A stretch of 64,000 nt of DNA. Source: Roseihalotalea indica (GTDB lineage Bacteria; Bacteroidota; Bacteroidia; Cytophagales; Cyclobacteriaceae). The DNA lies in the NCBI RefSeq assembly GCF_022458895.1, contig NZ_JAINFL010000003.1:310001-374000 (forward strand), given 5' to 3'. Below, piece by piece: positions 1 to 10,016 of the stretch; positions within the stretch are counted from its first letter, which is position 1; each line of letters begins with the position of its first letter. Below the pieces are notes generated by a model that did no database searches, had not been told where the DNA came from, and saw only the letters and a program-made list of their open reading frames with translations. The position numbers and the translations under genes were made by a program.

Positions 1-1898
1 CTGAAGATGGCATTGGCTGGAAAGACTGGTACGCGGTTTCAGGAGGTGAAAGCGCCTTTTTAGCCTTTGATGAAGATGATCCTCAACTGGTATACGGAGG
101 TAGCTACCAGGGAAATATCTCGGTGTATGATCATGCTACCAACATGACCAAAGACATTATGGCGTATCCGGTGATTGGTCTGGGGTCTATACCTAAAGAA
201 ATGAAGTATCGCTTCAATTGGAACGCACCCATCGTCATGTCTCAGCATGATAAGAAAACAATATACCACGGGGCTAACCTGGTACTGAAAAGCACTGACG
301 GCGGACTTAGCTGGGATGAGATCAGTCCTGACTTAACTCGCAACGATACAACCAAACAAGGAGTAGGCGGTGGCCCGTTTATTAATGAAGGGGCCGGTGG
401 TGAAAATTACAACACACTGGCATATATGATAGAATCGCCCCATCAGGCAGGCGTACTTTGGACGGGGAGTGATGATGGGCTAGTGCATGTGACCCTGGAT
501 GGTGGGCAAAACTGGAAAAATGTAACTCCCTCCGGAGCCGAAGAAGGTATTATTAATGCTATTGAGGTTTCGCCCCACAATGCCTCCACCGCTTATATAA
601 CCCTGATCCGCTATAAACTTAATGACTTTGCTCCCTATGTGTATAAAACTACCGATAATGGAGAGTCCTGGACTGAAATCAACCAGGGGTTTGACGAAGA
701 AGATTTTGTAAGAGTAGTTCGGGAAGATCCGAAGAGAAAAGACCTGCTATATGCAGGCACGGAAGGCGGAATGTATATCTCTTATGACGGGGGGCAGCAA
801 TGGAACGCATTTAGCCTGAACCTTCCGGTATGTCCGATTAATGATATTACCTTCCGAAATAACGACATGGTCATAGCTACTTCCGGGCGGGGTTTTTGGA
901 TATTAGACGACGTGGGAGCACTACAGCAAGGGGCTGAAAATCTGGCTGATGCCAGCCTTAAATTATTTGAGCCTAAACCTACTTATCTGCTGGATGTGCC
1001 TGTACCTGAAGAGCCCGTTCCGGGCATGGGGCAGAACCCAATGAATGGGGTGATTATTGACTACTTTCTTCAAGAGGAAGTGCCCGATAGTGTGCTAATC
1101 ACAATGGAAGTTCTTAACGCTAATGGAAAGGTTCTTCGGGAGTATGATAATCAGAAGGATGAAAGTTTTAAAAAATACCCTGGTGGGCCAGGACCGAAAC
1201 CGGTGTTGCCAGCAAAAGCAGGCATCAATCGTTTTGCCTGGGATTTCAGAACCTCCTCTATTCCAAATGTGCCGGATGTTTTTGTGAATGGAGACTATCG
1301 GGGTTATGTTGTGCCCCCTGGCGATTATCAGATTAGATTGGCCCTGGGTGAAGAGACTCAAACCGTAAACTGTACCATTCTGCCTGATCCTCGCCTAGAC
1401 GCTACGGATGCCGATTATGCAGCCCAGGAAAAAATTCTGGCGGCCATAGAGAAGAACGTAAAAGAAATTCATCAGTCGGTGAATGCCATGCGTAAGGCCA
1501 AAGATCAAGTAAAGAGTATCAATGCAATACTCAAGGATATGGAAGGAAAAGAGGTGTTGGTAGACACTGGTAAGGCTCTTATTTCCCGTATTGAAGATTG
1601 GGAAGAGAATCTTATCCAGCCTAAGCAGAAAACTTTTCAGGATGTCATCAATTTTCCCAATCAATTGAATGCCGAGCTTCTAAACCTTAAAAGTCGGGTG
1701 GGTTCTCATGCCCCTCAGCCTACTGAAGGAGCACAGCAGCGGTTAGACGATTTGCTGGCAGAATGGAAAACTCATAAAACTGCCATGAAACAGATTATTG
1801 ATGTAGAATTAGCTGCATTCAACCAACTGTATCTGGAGCAGAATATACCAGCGGTTATTTTACCACTTCCTGAAGAAGCCCCCGAAGCTGGTAAATAG
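1..1898 (+). CDS. VPS10/sortilin-like BNR-repeat protein, C-terminal part (5' end outside window)
   Basis: The frame is open from base 3 to the stop at 1896-1898, so about 631 codons are visible; the first internal ATG (123) is not the real start. The protein has repeated BNR/Asp-box motifs of the form SxDGGxxW (KSTDGGLSW, LDGGQNW, TTDNGESW, SYDGGQQW), which build a beta-propeller as in sortilin/VPS10 and glycosidase-like proteins. A helical region rich in Lys/Glu follows the propeller. It is clearly paralogous over its whole visible length to the complete 1060-residue protein at 6623-9805, sharing MKYRF.WN, SPDLTRND and GSDDGL segments. Probably secreted or periplasmic. The substrate is unknown; hydrolase activity is a family-name inference only. 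It lies 194 bp before the SusC gene and may be co-expressed with it. Confidence 0.85.
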   Translation, partial: EDGIGWKDWYAVSGGESAFLAFDEDDPQLVYGGSYQGNISVYDHATNMTKDIMAYPVIGLGSIPKEMKYRFNWNAPIVMSQHDKKTIYHGANLVLKSTDGGLSWDEISPDLTRNDTTKQGVGGGPFINEGAGGENYNTLAYMIESPHQAGVLWTGSDDGLVHVTLDGGQNWKNVTPSGAEEGIINAIEVSPHNASTAYITLIRYKLNDFAPYVYKTTDNGESWTEINQGFDEEDFVRVVREDPKRKDLLYAGTEGGMYISYDGGQQWNAFSLNLPVCPINDITFRNNDMVIATSGRGFWILDDVGALQQGAENLADASLKLFEPKPTYLLDVPVPEEPVPGMGQNPMNGVIIDYFLQEEVPDSVLITMEVLNANGKVLREYDNQKDESFKKYPGGPGPKPVLPAKAGINRFAWDFRTSSIPNVPDVFVNGDYRGYVVPPGDYQIRLALGEETQTVNCTILPDPRLDATDADYAAQEKILAAIEKNVKEIHQSVNAMRKAKDQVKSINAILKDMEGKEVLVDTGKALISRIEDWEENLIQPKQKTFQDVINFPNQLNAELLNLKSRVGSHAPQPTEGAQQRLDDLLAEWKTHKTAMKQIIDVELAAFNQLYLEQNIPAVILPLPEEAPEAGK

Positions 1899-2017
1899 CC
1901 TGGGCAGTAAATTCAACTGCCAGCTAGCTTTACTAAGGTCTTGCTGGTGATGTCTGGGATTCATAGTTATTATATTAACAAACAACGATGCACCTACTAT
2001 ACGTCTTGGTTTTAAGG

Positions 2018-2029
2018 GGGTACGTACCC
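2018..2029. promoter_or_regulatory. 12-bp perfect palindrome upstream of susC
   Basis: GGGTACGTACCC is a perfect palindrome lying 64 bp before the SusC-like start, in the only non-coding gap before that gene. It may be an operator; nothing in the sequence names the regulator. Confidence 0.3.
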
Positions 2030-2092
2030 GATCAAATTTTCCTGATTTAACCTGAATTTCAAAATTTTCTACACAAACCGAATATTTACTTA

Positions 2093-5077
2093 ATGAACCT
2101 AGTTATGAAGCACTTTGTACAGATTTGCAAAAGACCCTTGGGCTGGCTCATGGTGTGCCTGCTATGGGCAAATACCCTGGCCGCGCAAGACCAGGCCCTT
2201 TCTGGTAAGGTAACTGCCCAGGAAGACGGAATAGAGCTAATAGGAGTGAATGTCATCCTGAAAGGAACCACCATAGGAACAGTCACAGACGTTAATGGTG
2301 AGTTTCAGCTCAACGTACCTTCCGCTGAAGGGACTTTATTATTCACGTATATCGGTTTTCAGTCTCAGGAAGTGGCTATTGATGGAAAGAGCACCTTCAA
2401 TATTACAATGGCAACTGACTCGAAACAACTTTCGGAAGTTGTAGTGACAGGTTATGGTGAGCAGGACCGGAAAACACTTACGAGTGCCATCTCATCAGTT
2501 AGTGCCGAGGAGATTGAAAACATCCCGGTTGCCAGTAGCGACCAGCTATTGCAGGGGAGAGCTTCGGGGGTACAGGTATCTTCAAACTCTGGTTCACCCG
2601 GTGGGGGAGTGTTTGTCCGGGTTCGGGGCTCTTCTTCTATCAATGGCTCCAGTGATCCTCTGTACGTGGTAGATGGTATTCCCATTCAGGCCAATAACTT
2701 ATCAGAGATTGATCTGGGTGGAAATACCACGAGCCCGATTGCCGATATTAATCCGGCTGATATTGAGTCAATCGAGATTTTGAAAGATGCTTCGGCTACG
2801 GCTATTTACGGCGCTCGTGCCGCTAATGGCGTTGTACTGATTACGACGAAAAGAGGGGCGCGCGGTCAGGCTAAAGTGAGCCTGGGAGCTTATTTCGGGG
2901 GGCAGGAAGCTTCTAAAAAACCAGGAGTGGTTGACGGACCTACTTTTGAGATGCTTACCAATGAAGCTGCGGTCAATAACGGAAAAGCGCCTGTTTACAG
3001 CAACCCTGAGGATGCGGTCGATACCAACTGGGGCGATGCAGTATTCCGAAACGGTGCACTGCGAAATATTGATTTGTCGGTGAGTGGTGGTACCGAAAAA
3101 GTGCAGTACCTGGTATCAGCTAACAATTTTTATCAGGAAGGTGTAATGAAAGGTTCCGACTTTACCCGAAACAGCGGACGCGTGAACCTGGATTTTTACC
3201 CAACCAACAAATTAAAGGTGGGTACCAGCATTTTATATTCCAGAACTGATCGTTCTCGCCTTCGAAATGATGATAACATCTCTGGTGTACTCGGCGGAGT
3301 ATTTTTCTTTCCACCCAATCTGCCTTATTACCAGCCAGATGGCTCTTATACCAAGTACAGCATCTTTGAAAACCCGATTGCCGGAGTTACTGAAAGTGAA
3401 ATTTCCATGCTGACTAATCGCTTTCTGGGCAGTGTATACGGTGAATATGAATTCTTTCCTGGATTAAGTCTGCGATCAAGTTTCAGCGTAGATTATAGCA
3501 ATATAGAGGAAAACCTTTACGACAACACCTTTACTAACCCCGGTGCCGGTACCAACGGAAGCGCCCGATCAATCGGGAGTAATGACTTTAACTGGATTCA
3601 GGAGAATGTGCTGAGCTATCAGTTAACCATGGGTAGTCACTCTATCAATGCGTTAGTGGGTACTTCATTACAAGAATCAACATTTTCGTTTACCTCAGCC
3701 ACCGGAGAGCAATTTCCGAGCAATGAGTTTAAGAAGATTGTTTCAGCGGCAGTACAACGGGCTAGTTCTGAAGGTACCAGTTGGGGTATTGCTTCAGTAT
3801 TTGGCCGGGTTGGTTATGACTTTAAAGATCGGTACCTGGCTACTGTCAATGTGCGGCGCGATGCATCTTCTCGCTTTGGTAAAGAGAATCAGTGGGGTAC
3901 ATTCCCTTCCGTAGCCCTGGGGTGGGTAGTTTCCGAAGAAACGTTCTTTGATGTTCCCTTCATCAGTAATCTGAAGCTTAGAGGAAGCTACGGAATCACC
4001 GGTAACCAGAGTGGTATTGACGATTTTCAGGCCTTCGGCTTATGGGAAGGGGCACCTTATGCTGATATGCCCGGCATAGGCCCGGTACAGTTGGGTAACC
4101 CGGATTTACGGTGGGAAACTACCAAACAAACGGATATCGGTTTGGACATTGGCTTATTCGAAAATGCGCTTAATGTTACCGCCGATTATTATTACAAAAA
4201 GACCGAAGATTTACTACTGGCGGTGCCAATTCCCCGTTCTTCCGGATTTCCTAGCTTAGTACAGAACTTCGGTGAGCTAGAAAACCAGGGGATTGAATTA
4301 GGCATTAATGCGAACATCATCCAACGTGAGAATCTGCGGTGGAATCTTAACTTTAATATTGCTACTAACAAGAACAAGATTCTCAAACTGGCTGCACCTT
4401 TCAACATATATAACCGTGACATATTCCGGTATGAAGAAGGTAATGAGCTGTATTCTTTCTATCTGCATGAGCAGACTGGGGTAGACCCGGAAACCGGTGA
4501 GCCTACCTTTGCCGATGTGAATGGTGACGGAGAGTTTGATCCCAACGTAGATCGTAAGATCGTAGGAACTGCCAACCCCGACTTCTTCGGTGGTATTACT
4601 AATACCTTGAACTACGGTGGGTTTGACCTTATGTTCTTCTTCCAGTACTCTTACGGAAACGACCAGCTCAACTGGAATCGCTTCTTCCTGGAGCATGGCG
4701 GTACGCGTTCTTCTCAATTCTCAACCAGTCAGCTAGACCGCTGGCAAGAGCCGGGTGATGTTACCATGATCCCCCGTATGGCCGCCGCTAACTACGCGGG
4801 TAATCTAAGACCTTCCCGCTTTCTGGAAGATGGCTCTTACATGCGATTGAAAAATATTTCATTAGGTTACACCCTTCCTCGTACCTTCATTAGCAAAATT
4901 GGAATGTCTGCCGCCCGGGTATACATATCAGGGCAAAACCTGCTGACCTTTACCAAATACACTGGCCTAGACCCGGAAGTAACCGGTACTGCAGATACAA
5001 ATCTGACCCGAGGTATAGAGTTTTTCACCATGCCTCAGGCCCGGACAATTATGGCTGGATTTAACGTAACCTTTTAA
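2093..5077 (+). CDS. SusC/RagA-family TonB-dependent outer-membrane receptor
   Basis: A 994-residue protein with an N-terminal signal peptide (hydrophobic run about 17-31, ending LAAQ), a carboxypeptidase-regulatory-like beta domain (about 35-110), the SusC hallmark VVVTGYG at 116-122, a plug domain containing YVVDGIPI and YGARAANGVVLITTK, and a long beta-barrel ending in an aromatic residue (NVTF). SusC proteins form the TonB-energised channel that imports oligomers captured by the SusD lipoprotein. The partner SusD gene follows after 74 bp. Start chosen at the ATG at 2093; the ATG at 2105 would also leave a full signal peptide. No sigma/anti-sigma pair or hybrid sensor is adjacent, so control of the locus is not visible. 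Length is normal for the family. Confidence 0.95.
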   Translation: MNLVMKHFVQICKRPLGWLMVCLLWANTLAAQDQALSGKVTAQEDGIELIGVNVILKGTTIGTVTDVNGEFQLNVPSAEGTLLFTYIGFQSQEVAIDGKSTFNITMATDSKQLSEVVVTGYGEQDRKTLTSAISSVSAEEIENIPVASSDQLLQGRASGVQVSSNSGSPGGGVFVRVRGSSSINGSSDPLYVVDGIPIQANNLSEIDLGGNTTSPIADINPADIESIEILKDASATAIYGARAANGVVLITTKRGARGQAKVSLGAYFGGQEASKKPGVVDGPTFEMLTNEAAVNNGKAPVYSNPEDAVDTNWGDAVFRNGALRNIDLSVSGGTEKVQYLVSANNFYQEGVMKGSDFTRNSGRVNLDFYPTNKLKVGTSILYSRTDRSRLRNDDNISGVLGGVFFFPPNLPYYQPDGSYTKYSIFENPIAGVTESEISMLTNRFLGSVYGEYEFFPGLSLRSSFSVDYSNIEENLYDNTFTNPGAGTNGSARSIGSNDFNWIQENVLSYQLTMGSHSINALVGTSLQESTFSFTSATGEQFPSNEFKKIVSAAVQRASSEGTSWGIASVFGRVGYDFKDRYLATVNVRRDASSRFGKENQWGTFPSVALGWVVSEETFFDVPFISNLKLRGSYGITGNQSGIDDFQAFGLWEGAPYADMPGIGPVQLGNPDLRWETTKQTDIGLDIGLFENALNVTADYYYKKTEDLLLAVPIPRSSGFPSLVQNFGELENQGIELGINANIIQRENLRWNLNFNIATNKNKILKLAAPFNIYNRDIFRYEEGNELYSFYLHEQTGVDPETGEPTFADVNGDGEFDPNVDRKIVGTANPDFFGGITNTLNYGGFDLMFFFQYSYGNDQLNWNRFFLEHGGTRSSQFSTSQLDRWQEPGDVTMIPRMAAANYAGNLRPSRFLEDGSYMRLKNISLGYTLPRTFISKIGMSAARVYISGQNLLTFTKYTGLDPEVTGTADTNLTRGIEFFTMPQARTIMAGFNVTF

Positions 5078-5151
5078 AGAAGTTATGAAGAGCACCTATG
5101 CATGAGGCAGACGGTGCTCCCAATACTCAATAATCATTTTAATTCATTACG

Positions 5152-6558
5152 ATGATGATAAAGATAAAATATATAGGACTGGCCTACCTGCTTATGTTTA
5201 TGGCTGCCTGCGGTGTTCTGGAACAGGAGCCGCAGAACGAAATATCCGAAGATATTGCCATTACCAACCAGAAGGGGGTAGAAGCAGCAGTAGCGGGCAT
5301 GTACAATGAGCTTCAGCAGGATGGAGAGTATTACGGCAGAAACATCCAGATTATGGGCGATCTTTCGGCCGATATTGCACAAAGTATCGGTAGCTGGGAC
5401 CACTATCGGGAGATGGATACCTATGTGGTGAGCACCGGAAATCAGGAAAACGGAGTCTTCTGGAGCCGAGCCTATAAGGCAGTGAATGTGGCTAACAATA
5501 TTATTAGTAGCGTATCGGAGCTGACGGAAATTCCGGAGGATGCGAAGAATAATTACCTGGGGCAGGCTTATTTTATCCGGGCACTAGCCTTTTTTGACTT
5601 AACCAAAGTTTATGGTGGTGTTCCGGGCGTAATAGGTTCATTGGGCGTGCCCTTAGTGCTTCAACCCTCTCGTCAGGTAGATGAGTCTTTATTTCCGGCC
5701 CGAGCCAGCTTACAGGAATCTTACGAACAGGTAGAGAACGATCTTTTAACCGCGCTGGATCTATTACCAGAAGCGCAGTCATCAGATGTTGCTACTCGCT
5801 CGCAGGCCGTAAAAGGAACAGCCCGAGCCTTGTTATCACGGTTGTATTTATATCTGGATGAACCCGACCAGGTTATCGCCTATGCTGATCAGGTAATTGA
5901 TGATTCTAAGTATGCACTTGAACCTAGCTTTATCGGTATATTTGAGGGAGAGTTTACGTCAGAATCCATTTTTGAACTAAATTTCAACAACACGGATCAA
6001 AGCGGTATTCGGAACTGGTATGTTCCTTCTACAATTGGTGGACGAGGTGATTTGGCCGCGCATACGGAGTTTTATGAGGAAATTACCGCAAATCCTAATG
6101 ATGTGCGAGGGCAGCTTTTTGGTTATAATGAGGGGCTGGGTATTTATTATCCTACTAAATATATAAAAGCTGGCAACATTGATAATGTGCATATCCTTAG
6201 AATGGGAGAAATTTATCTAAACCGGGCTGAGGCAAAAGCCAAAACCAGCGATATTTCCGGTGCTCTGGCTGATTTAAATGCGGTACGAACCCGGGCTGGC
6301 CTGGATGCCCTGACAACCAGTGGAACTGAGGCTACGCTGGAGGCTATCTGGGAAGAACGGAAATTAGAACTGGCTTTCGAGGGCCATCGCTTTTTTGATC
6401 TTGTCCGTACCGGGCGTGCTCTGATTGAACTCACAGATATTGGTCGAACCAATGGGCCTCCGGTAACGTTGAGCGATCCCGGCCGTCAGGTATTTCCTAT
6501 TCCTAATTTTGATATAGATGCCAATAGCAATCTGGTTCAAAACGATGCCTATCAATAG
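5152..6558 (+). CDS. SusD/RagB-family nutrient-binding outer-membrane lipoprotein
   Basis: A 468-residue lipoprotein: lipobox FMAAC places the lipidated Cys near residue 20. The N-terminal SusD-like region carries the helical, TPR-like fold signature (AYKAVNVANNII, YFIRALAFFDL), and the C-terminal region the strongly conserved RagB motif EIYLNRAEAK followed by EERKLELAFEGHRFFDL. SusD proteins sit on the SusC barrel and capture ligand at the cell surface. The gene is immediately downstream of susC and 64 bp before the second VPS10/BNR gene. It is shorter than many glycan-type SusD proteins (500-600 residues), as is common in pairs that import peptides or other non-starch ligands, but the ligand cannot be read from sequence. 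Confidence 0.95.
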   Translation: MMIKIKYIGLAYLLMFMAACGVLEQEPQNEISEDIAITNQKGVEAAVAGMYNELQQDGEYYGRNIQIMGDLSADIAQSIGSWDHYREMDTYVVSTGNQENGVFWSRAYKAVNVANNIISSVSELTEIPEDAKNNYLGQAYFIRALAFFDLTKVYGGVPGVIGSLGVPLVLQPSRQVDESLFPARASLQESYEQVENDLLTALDLLPEAQSSDVATRSQAVKGTARALLSRLYLYLDEPDQVIAYADQVIDDSKYALEPSFIGIFEGEFTSESIFELNFNNTDQSGIRNWYVPSTIGGRGDLAAHTEFYEEITANPNDVRGQLFGYNEGLGIYYPTKYIKAGNIDNVHILRMGEIYLNRAEAKAKTSDISGALADLNAVRTRAGLDALTTSGTEATLEAIWEERKLELAFEGHRFFDLVRTGRALIELTDIGRTNGPPVTLSDPGRQVFPIPNFDIDANSNLVQNDAYQ

Positions 6559-6622
6559 CAGTTATGCTGTATATAGTATGGCGGACAATATTTTTATTAC
6601 TTAACAAAATGTTCCTAACTCT

Positions 6623-9600
6623 ATGATTTTACAATTCTCGCTCAGATTTCCGAGCCTGCTCTCGGCGCTACTGGTGCTGATGCTGGTAACGCAGACTAGT
6701 CAGGCCCAACGGAAAAAATCTAAAGATGCAGATGTTAGTCTAACTTATGATACTGCGCTTTACAATGGTCTTACCTGGCGCTCTATCGGGCCATACCGGG
6801 GAGGACGAGCCAGTTCAGTAACCGGTGTGCCGGGCAAACCTCAGCTTTACTATTTTGGAGCCACAGGCGGTGGTGTTTGGCGCACCATGGACGGTGGTTC
6901 TACCTGGGAGAACATCTCTGATGGCTTCTTTGGCGGATCTATCGGTGCCGTGGCCGTAAGTGAATCAGATCCCAATGTGATTTATGTAGGCCAGGGAGAG
7001 CAAACCGTACGAGGAAACGTTTCTTCCGGCTTTGGTATCTGGAAGTCAGTAGATGCTGGCAAGAACTGGCAGCACATTGGCCTGGAGGGCACCCGCCACA
7101 TTGGTCGTATCCGCGTACATCCTAATAATTCGGATATTGTTTACGTAGCTGCTATGGGCGACCTGTATCAGTCTAGTGATGAGCGAGGAGTTTACAAAAG
7201 CACCGATGGCGGTAAAACCTGGGAGCGCAAACTGTTTGCTAACGCTGATGCCGGAGCGGTTGATATGATCCTGGACCCGGCTAATCCGCGTATTATGTAC
7301 GCCAGCACCTGGAATATTCGTCGTACTCCCTATAGCCTGTCTTCGGGTGGGCCTGGCTCGGCTCTGTGGAAAAGTACCGATGAGGGTGAAACCTGGAAAG
7401 AAATATCAAAAAATAAAGGAATGCCCGAAGGTACGTTGGGTATTATTGGAGTAGCGGTTTCTCCGGTTAACTCAGAGCGCGTGTACGCTATGATTGAGGC
7501 AGAAGAAGGGGGACTTTTCCGTTCAGAAGATGGTGGCGTTACCTGGAAAAAAGTGAATGAAGATCGTAATCTGCGGCAGCGGGCCTGGTATTATACCCGC
7601 ATCTATGCCGATCCTAAAGAGGAAGACGGAGTGTACGTGCTGAACGTATCTTATCACCACAGCAAAGATGGAGGCGAATCATTTGAAAGCAATAATGCCC
7701 CTCACGGCGACCATCATGATCTTTGGATTGCCCCGGAAGACCCTAGCCGTATGATCATGGCCGATGATGGTGGTGCCCAGGTATCTACCGATGGCGGTAT
7801 GAACTGGACCACTTACCATAATCAACCAACCGCTCAGTTCTACCGGGTAGTCACCGACAATCACTTTCCTTACCGTATTTACGGAGCTCAGCAGGATAAT
7901 TCTACGGTTCGTATTGCCCACCGTTCTGAAGGGTACAGCATTACCGAAGATGACTGGGAGGAAACGGCTGGTGCTGAAAGTGCGCATCTGGCCCCCGACC
8001 CGGAAAATCCAGATATCGTCTATGGTGGTAATTATGGAGGATTCCTTTCTCGTGTAAACCACAGCAACGGTCAGGAACGCGTGATCAATGTTTGGCCCGA
8101 TAACCCCATGGGACATGGTGCTGAAGACATGAAGTACCGCTTTCAGTGGAACTTCCCGATCATGTTTTCCCCGCATGATCCAAATAAAATGTACACAACT
8201 TCTAATCACGTACATTACACCACCAACGAAGGGCAATCCTGGGAAACGATTAGCCCGGACCTTACCCGGAACGATTCTACCAAATTGGTTTCTTCCGGTG
8301 GCCCCATTACTCAGGATAATACCAGCGTAGAGTATTACGGTACCATCTTCGCCGTAAATGAATCACCCGTGAAAGCCGGAGTGATCTGGACCGGTTCAGA
8401 TGACGGATTGGTTTATGTGACGCAGGATAACGGAGAAAACTGGACGAATGTAACTCCTGAAGGAATGCCTACCTGGCTCATGATCAACAGTATTGATCCT
8501 CACCCGACCGAGGCCGGGGGAGCCTATATTGCCGGAACCTTGTACAAAGGGGGCGATTTCAAACCTTATCTTTATAAGACAACGAATTACGGCCAGACCT
8601 GGACCAAAATTACCAACGGTATTCCGGATACGCATTTTACCCGTGTAGTACGGGCTGATCCTAAACGTGAAGGACTGTTGTACGCTGGTACTGAGTATGG
8701 TATGTACGTCTCATTTAATGATGGTGATAGCTGGCAGCCTTTCCAGATGAACCTGCCTATCGTACCCATCACAGATCTGGCGATTAAAAATGATAACCTG
8801 ATCGCCGCTACTCAGGGACGAAGCTTCTGGCTGATTGATGATATCACTCCGCTGCATCAACTGAGCGATTCAGTAGTAGCAAGCAACTTCCATCTTTTTA
8901 AGCCTATTGATACCTACAAAATGCCCGGAGGAACCTCTTACCGAGGAAGCGAAATGACCTCTCTTACTGAGGGAACCAATCATCCCGGCGGTGTGATGTT
9001 GCACTACTATATGAAGGAGAAGCCTGATACGGCAACTACGGTTAAACTAGAGATTATGGATCAACAAGGAAAGCTGATCCGTAGCTATGCTACCGATGCC
9101 AAAGAAGATGACGAGAAACTGGAAGTAGCCCAGGGACTAAATCGGTTTGTGTGGGATATGCAATACCCGGAAGCATCTGATTTCAAAGGAATGATATTGT
9201 GGGGAGGCGGCACTCAGGGACCAGAAGCGGTGCCGGGCACCTATACCGCAAAACTCACCATGAATGACGAAAGCCAGGAAACCGAGTTTGTTATTCTTAA
9301 AGATCCTCGTATTAAAGCTACGCAGGAAGACCTACAGGCTCAGTTTGATTTTCTGATGGAGGTGCGAGACAAACTTACCGAAACGCACGATGCGATCACT
9401 GACATACGTGCCCTACGCGCTCAGATGAAGATGATCTCTGATAACCTAAAAGGACAGGAGAACACCGAAGAGGTAATAGAGAAGACCAAGAGCATTGATG
9501 AGAAAATAACTAAGATTGAGCAAACTCTCTATCAGACCAAAAATGAGAGTAGACAAGATCCGTTGAACTTCCCAATTCGCCTAAACAACAAACTGGCTAA

Positions 9601-9805
9601 CTTAGCCTCTCAGGTAGGAAGAGGTTCTTTCAGACCTACTAATCAGGCTAATGAGTTTAAAGAAGAAGTGACCAAGGAGATTGATGAGCAATTGAGCTTA
9701 TTCCGCCAGGTACAGCAACAAGATGTGCCCGAACTTAACCAGATGGTAAAAGACGTGGATTTGATCTCCGTGAGCAGCAAAGAGGCGCCGGACACCGTTA
9801 ATTAG
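6623..9805 (+). CDS. VPS10/sortilin-like BNR-repeat protein, full length
   Basis: A 1060-residue secreted protein with a signal peptide (hydrophobic run 8-22, cleavage probably after QA near residue 28). The first about 750 residues contain many BNR/Asp-box motifs (MDGGSTW, SVDAGKNW, STDGGKTW, SEDGGVTW, STDGGMNW, TQDNGENW), indicating a large multi-blade beta-propeller of the VPS10/sortilin type; about 870-1040 is a charged alpha-helical region rich in Lys/Glu/Gln. It follows SusD after 64 bp on the same strand, so it probably belongs to the SusCD transcription unit, and is paralogous to the truncated gene at the left edge. Proteins of this family are often annotated as glycosyl hydrolases, but I see no defined catalytic triad that would prove it. 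Likely periplasmic or surface-exposed. Confidence 0.88.
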   Translation: MILQFSLRFPSLLSALLVLMLVTQTSQAQRKKSKDADVSLTYDTALYNGLTWRSIGPYRGGRASSVTGVPGKPQLYYFGATGGGVWRTMDGGSTWENISDGFFGGSIGAVAVSESDPNVIYVGQGEQTVRGNVSSGFGIWKSVDAGKNWQHIGLEGTRHIGRIRVHPNNSDIVYVAAMGDLYQSSDERGVYKSTDGGKTWERKLFANADAGAVDMILDPANPRIMYASTWNIRRTPYSLSSGGPGSALWKSTDEGETWKEISKNKGMPEGTLGIIGVAVSPVNSERVYAMIEAEEGGLFRSEDGGVTWKKVNEDRNLRQRAWYYTRIYADPKEEDGVYVLNVSYHHSKDGGESFESNNAPHGDHHDLWIAPEDPSRMIMADDGGAQVSTDGGMNWTTYHNQPTAQFYRVVTDNHFPYRIYGAQQDNSTVRIAHRSEGYSITEDDWEETAGAESAHLAPDPENPDIVYGGNYGGFLSRVNHSNGQERVINVWPDNPMGHGAEDMKYRFQWNFPIMFSPHDPNKMYTTSNHVHYTTNEGQSWETISPDLTRNDSTKLVSSGGPITQDNTSVEYYGTIFAVNESPVKAGVIWTGSDDGLVYVTQDNGENWTNVTPEGMPTWLMINSIDPHPTEAGGAYIAGTLYKGGDFKPYLYKTTNYGQTWTKITNGIPDTHFTRVVRADPKREGLLYAGTEYGMYVSFNDGDSWQPFQMNLPIVPITDLAIKNDNLIAATQGRSFWLIDDITPLHQLSDSVVASNFHLFKPIDTYKMPGGTSYRGSEMTSLTEGTNHPGGVMLHYYMKEKPDTATTVKLEIMDQQGKLIRSYATDAKEDDEKLEVAQGLNRFVWDMQYPEASDFKGMILWGGGTQGPEAVPGTYTAKLTMNDESQETEFVILKDPRIKATQEDLQAQFDFLMEVRDKLTETHDAITDIRALRAQMKMISDNLKGQENTEEVIEKTKSIDEKITKIEQTLYQTKNESRQDPLNFPIRLNNKLANLASQVGRGSFRPTNQANEFKEEVTKEIDEQLSLFRQVQQQDVPELNQMVKDVDLISVSSKEAPDTVN

Positions 9806-9820
9806 AGCAGTATTACCGGA

Positions 9821-9863
9821 GGCAGTCAGCGGGGGCAGTGCTACGGGATAGCCCCTGCCTTTT
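9821..9863 (+). terminator. Probable terminator after the SusCD/BNR unit
   Basis: GGCAG at 9821-9825 pairs with CTGCC at 9855-9859 with further G-run to C-run pairing inside, and TTTT follows. It lies 16 bp after the BNR gene stop. The segment starting ACCGGAGGC (9815) also resembles the dispersed hairpin repeat seen at 42633, 44562 and 50222. Confidence 0.45.
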
Positions 9864-9956
9864 GCCGCCAGCTTTCTGTTATGTCTTTAAAAGAAAATTA
9901 GAGGAATGTCTGTTAAGTTGTAGCCTATTGAGTTGCTAAATTTAGTAGACGACAAG

Positions 9957-9990
9957 AAAAAGCTCGCTTTCTGCAAAGAAGGCGAGCTTT
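9957..9990 (-). terminator. Rho-independent terminator of the TesA-like gene
   Basis: AAAGCTCGC (9959-9967) is perfectly complementary to GCGAGCTTT (9982-9990); read on the minus strand the stem ends in a run of five T. It is 27 bp beyond the stop of the TesA-like gene. Confidence 0.8.
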
Positions 9991-10016
9991 CTCTATGTAA
10001 TGAATTACTTACCAAG

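Noticed and set aside
4298..4717. 139-residue frame antisense to susC
   Set aside because: Antisense shadow frame in a beta-barrel gene.
7679..8236. 185-residue open frame antisense to the BNR gene
   Set aside because: Lies fully inside a well-supported gene on the other strand and has no recognisable domain.
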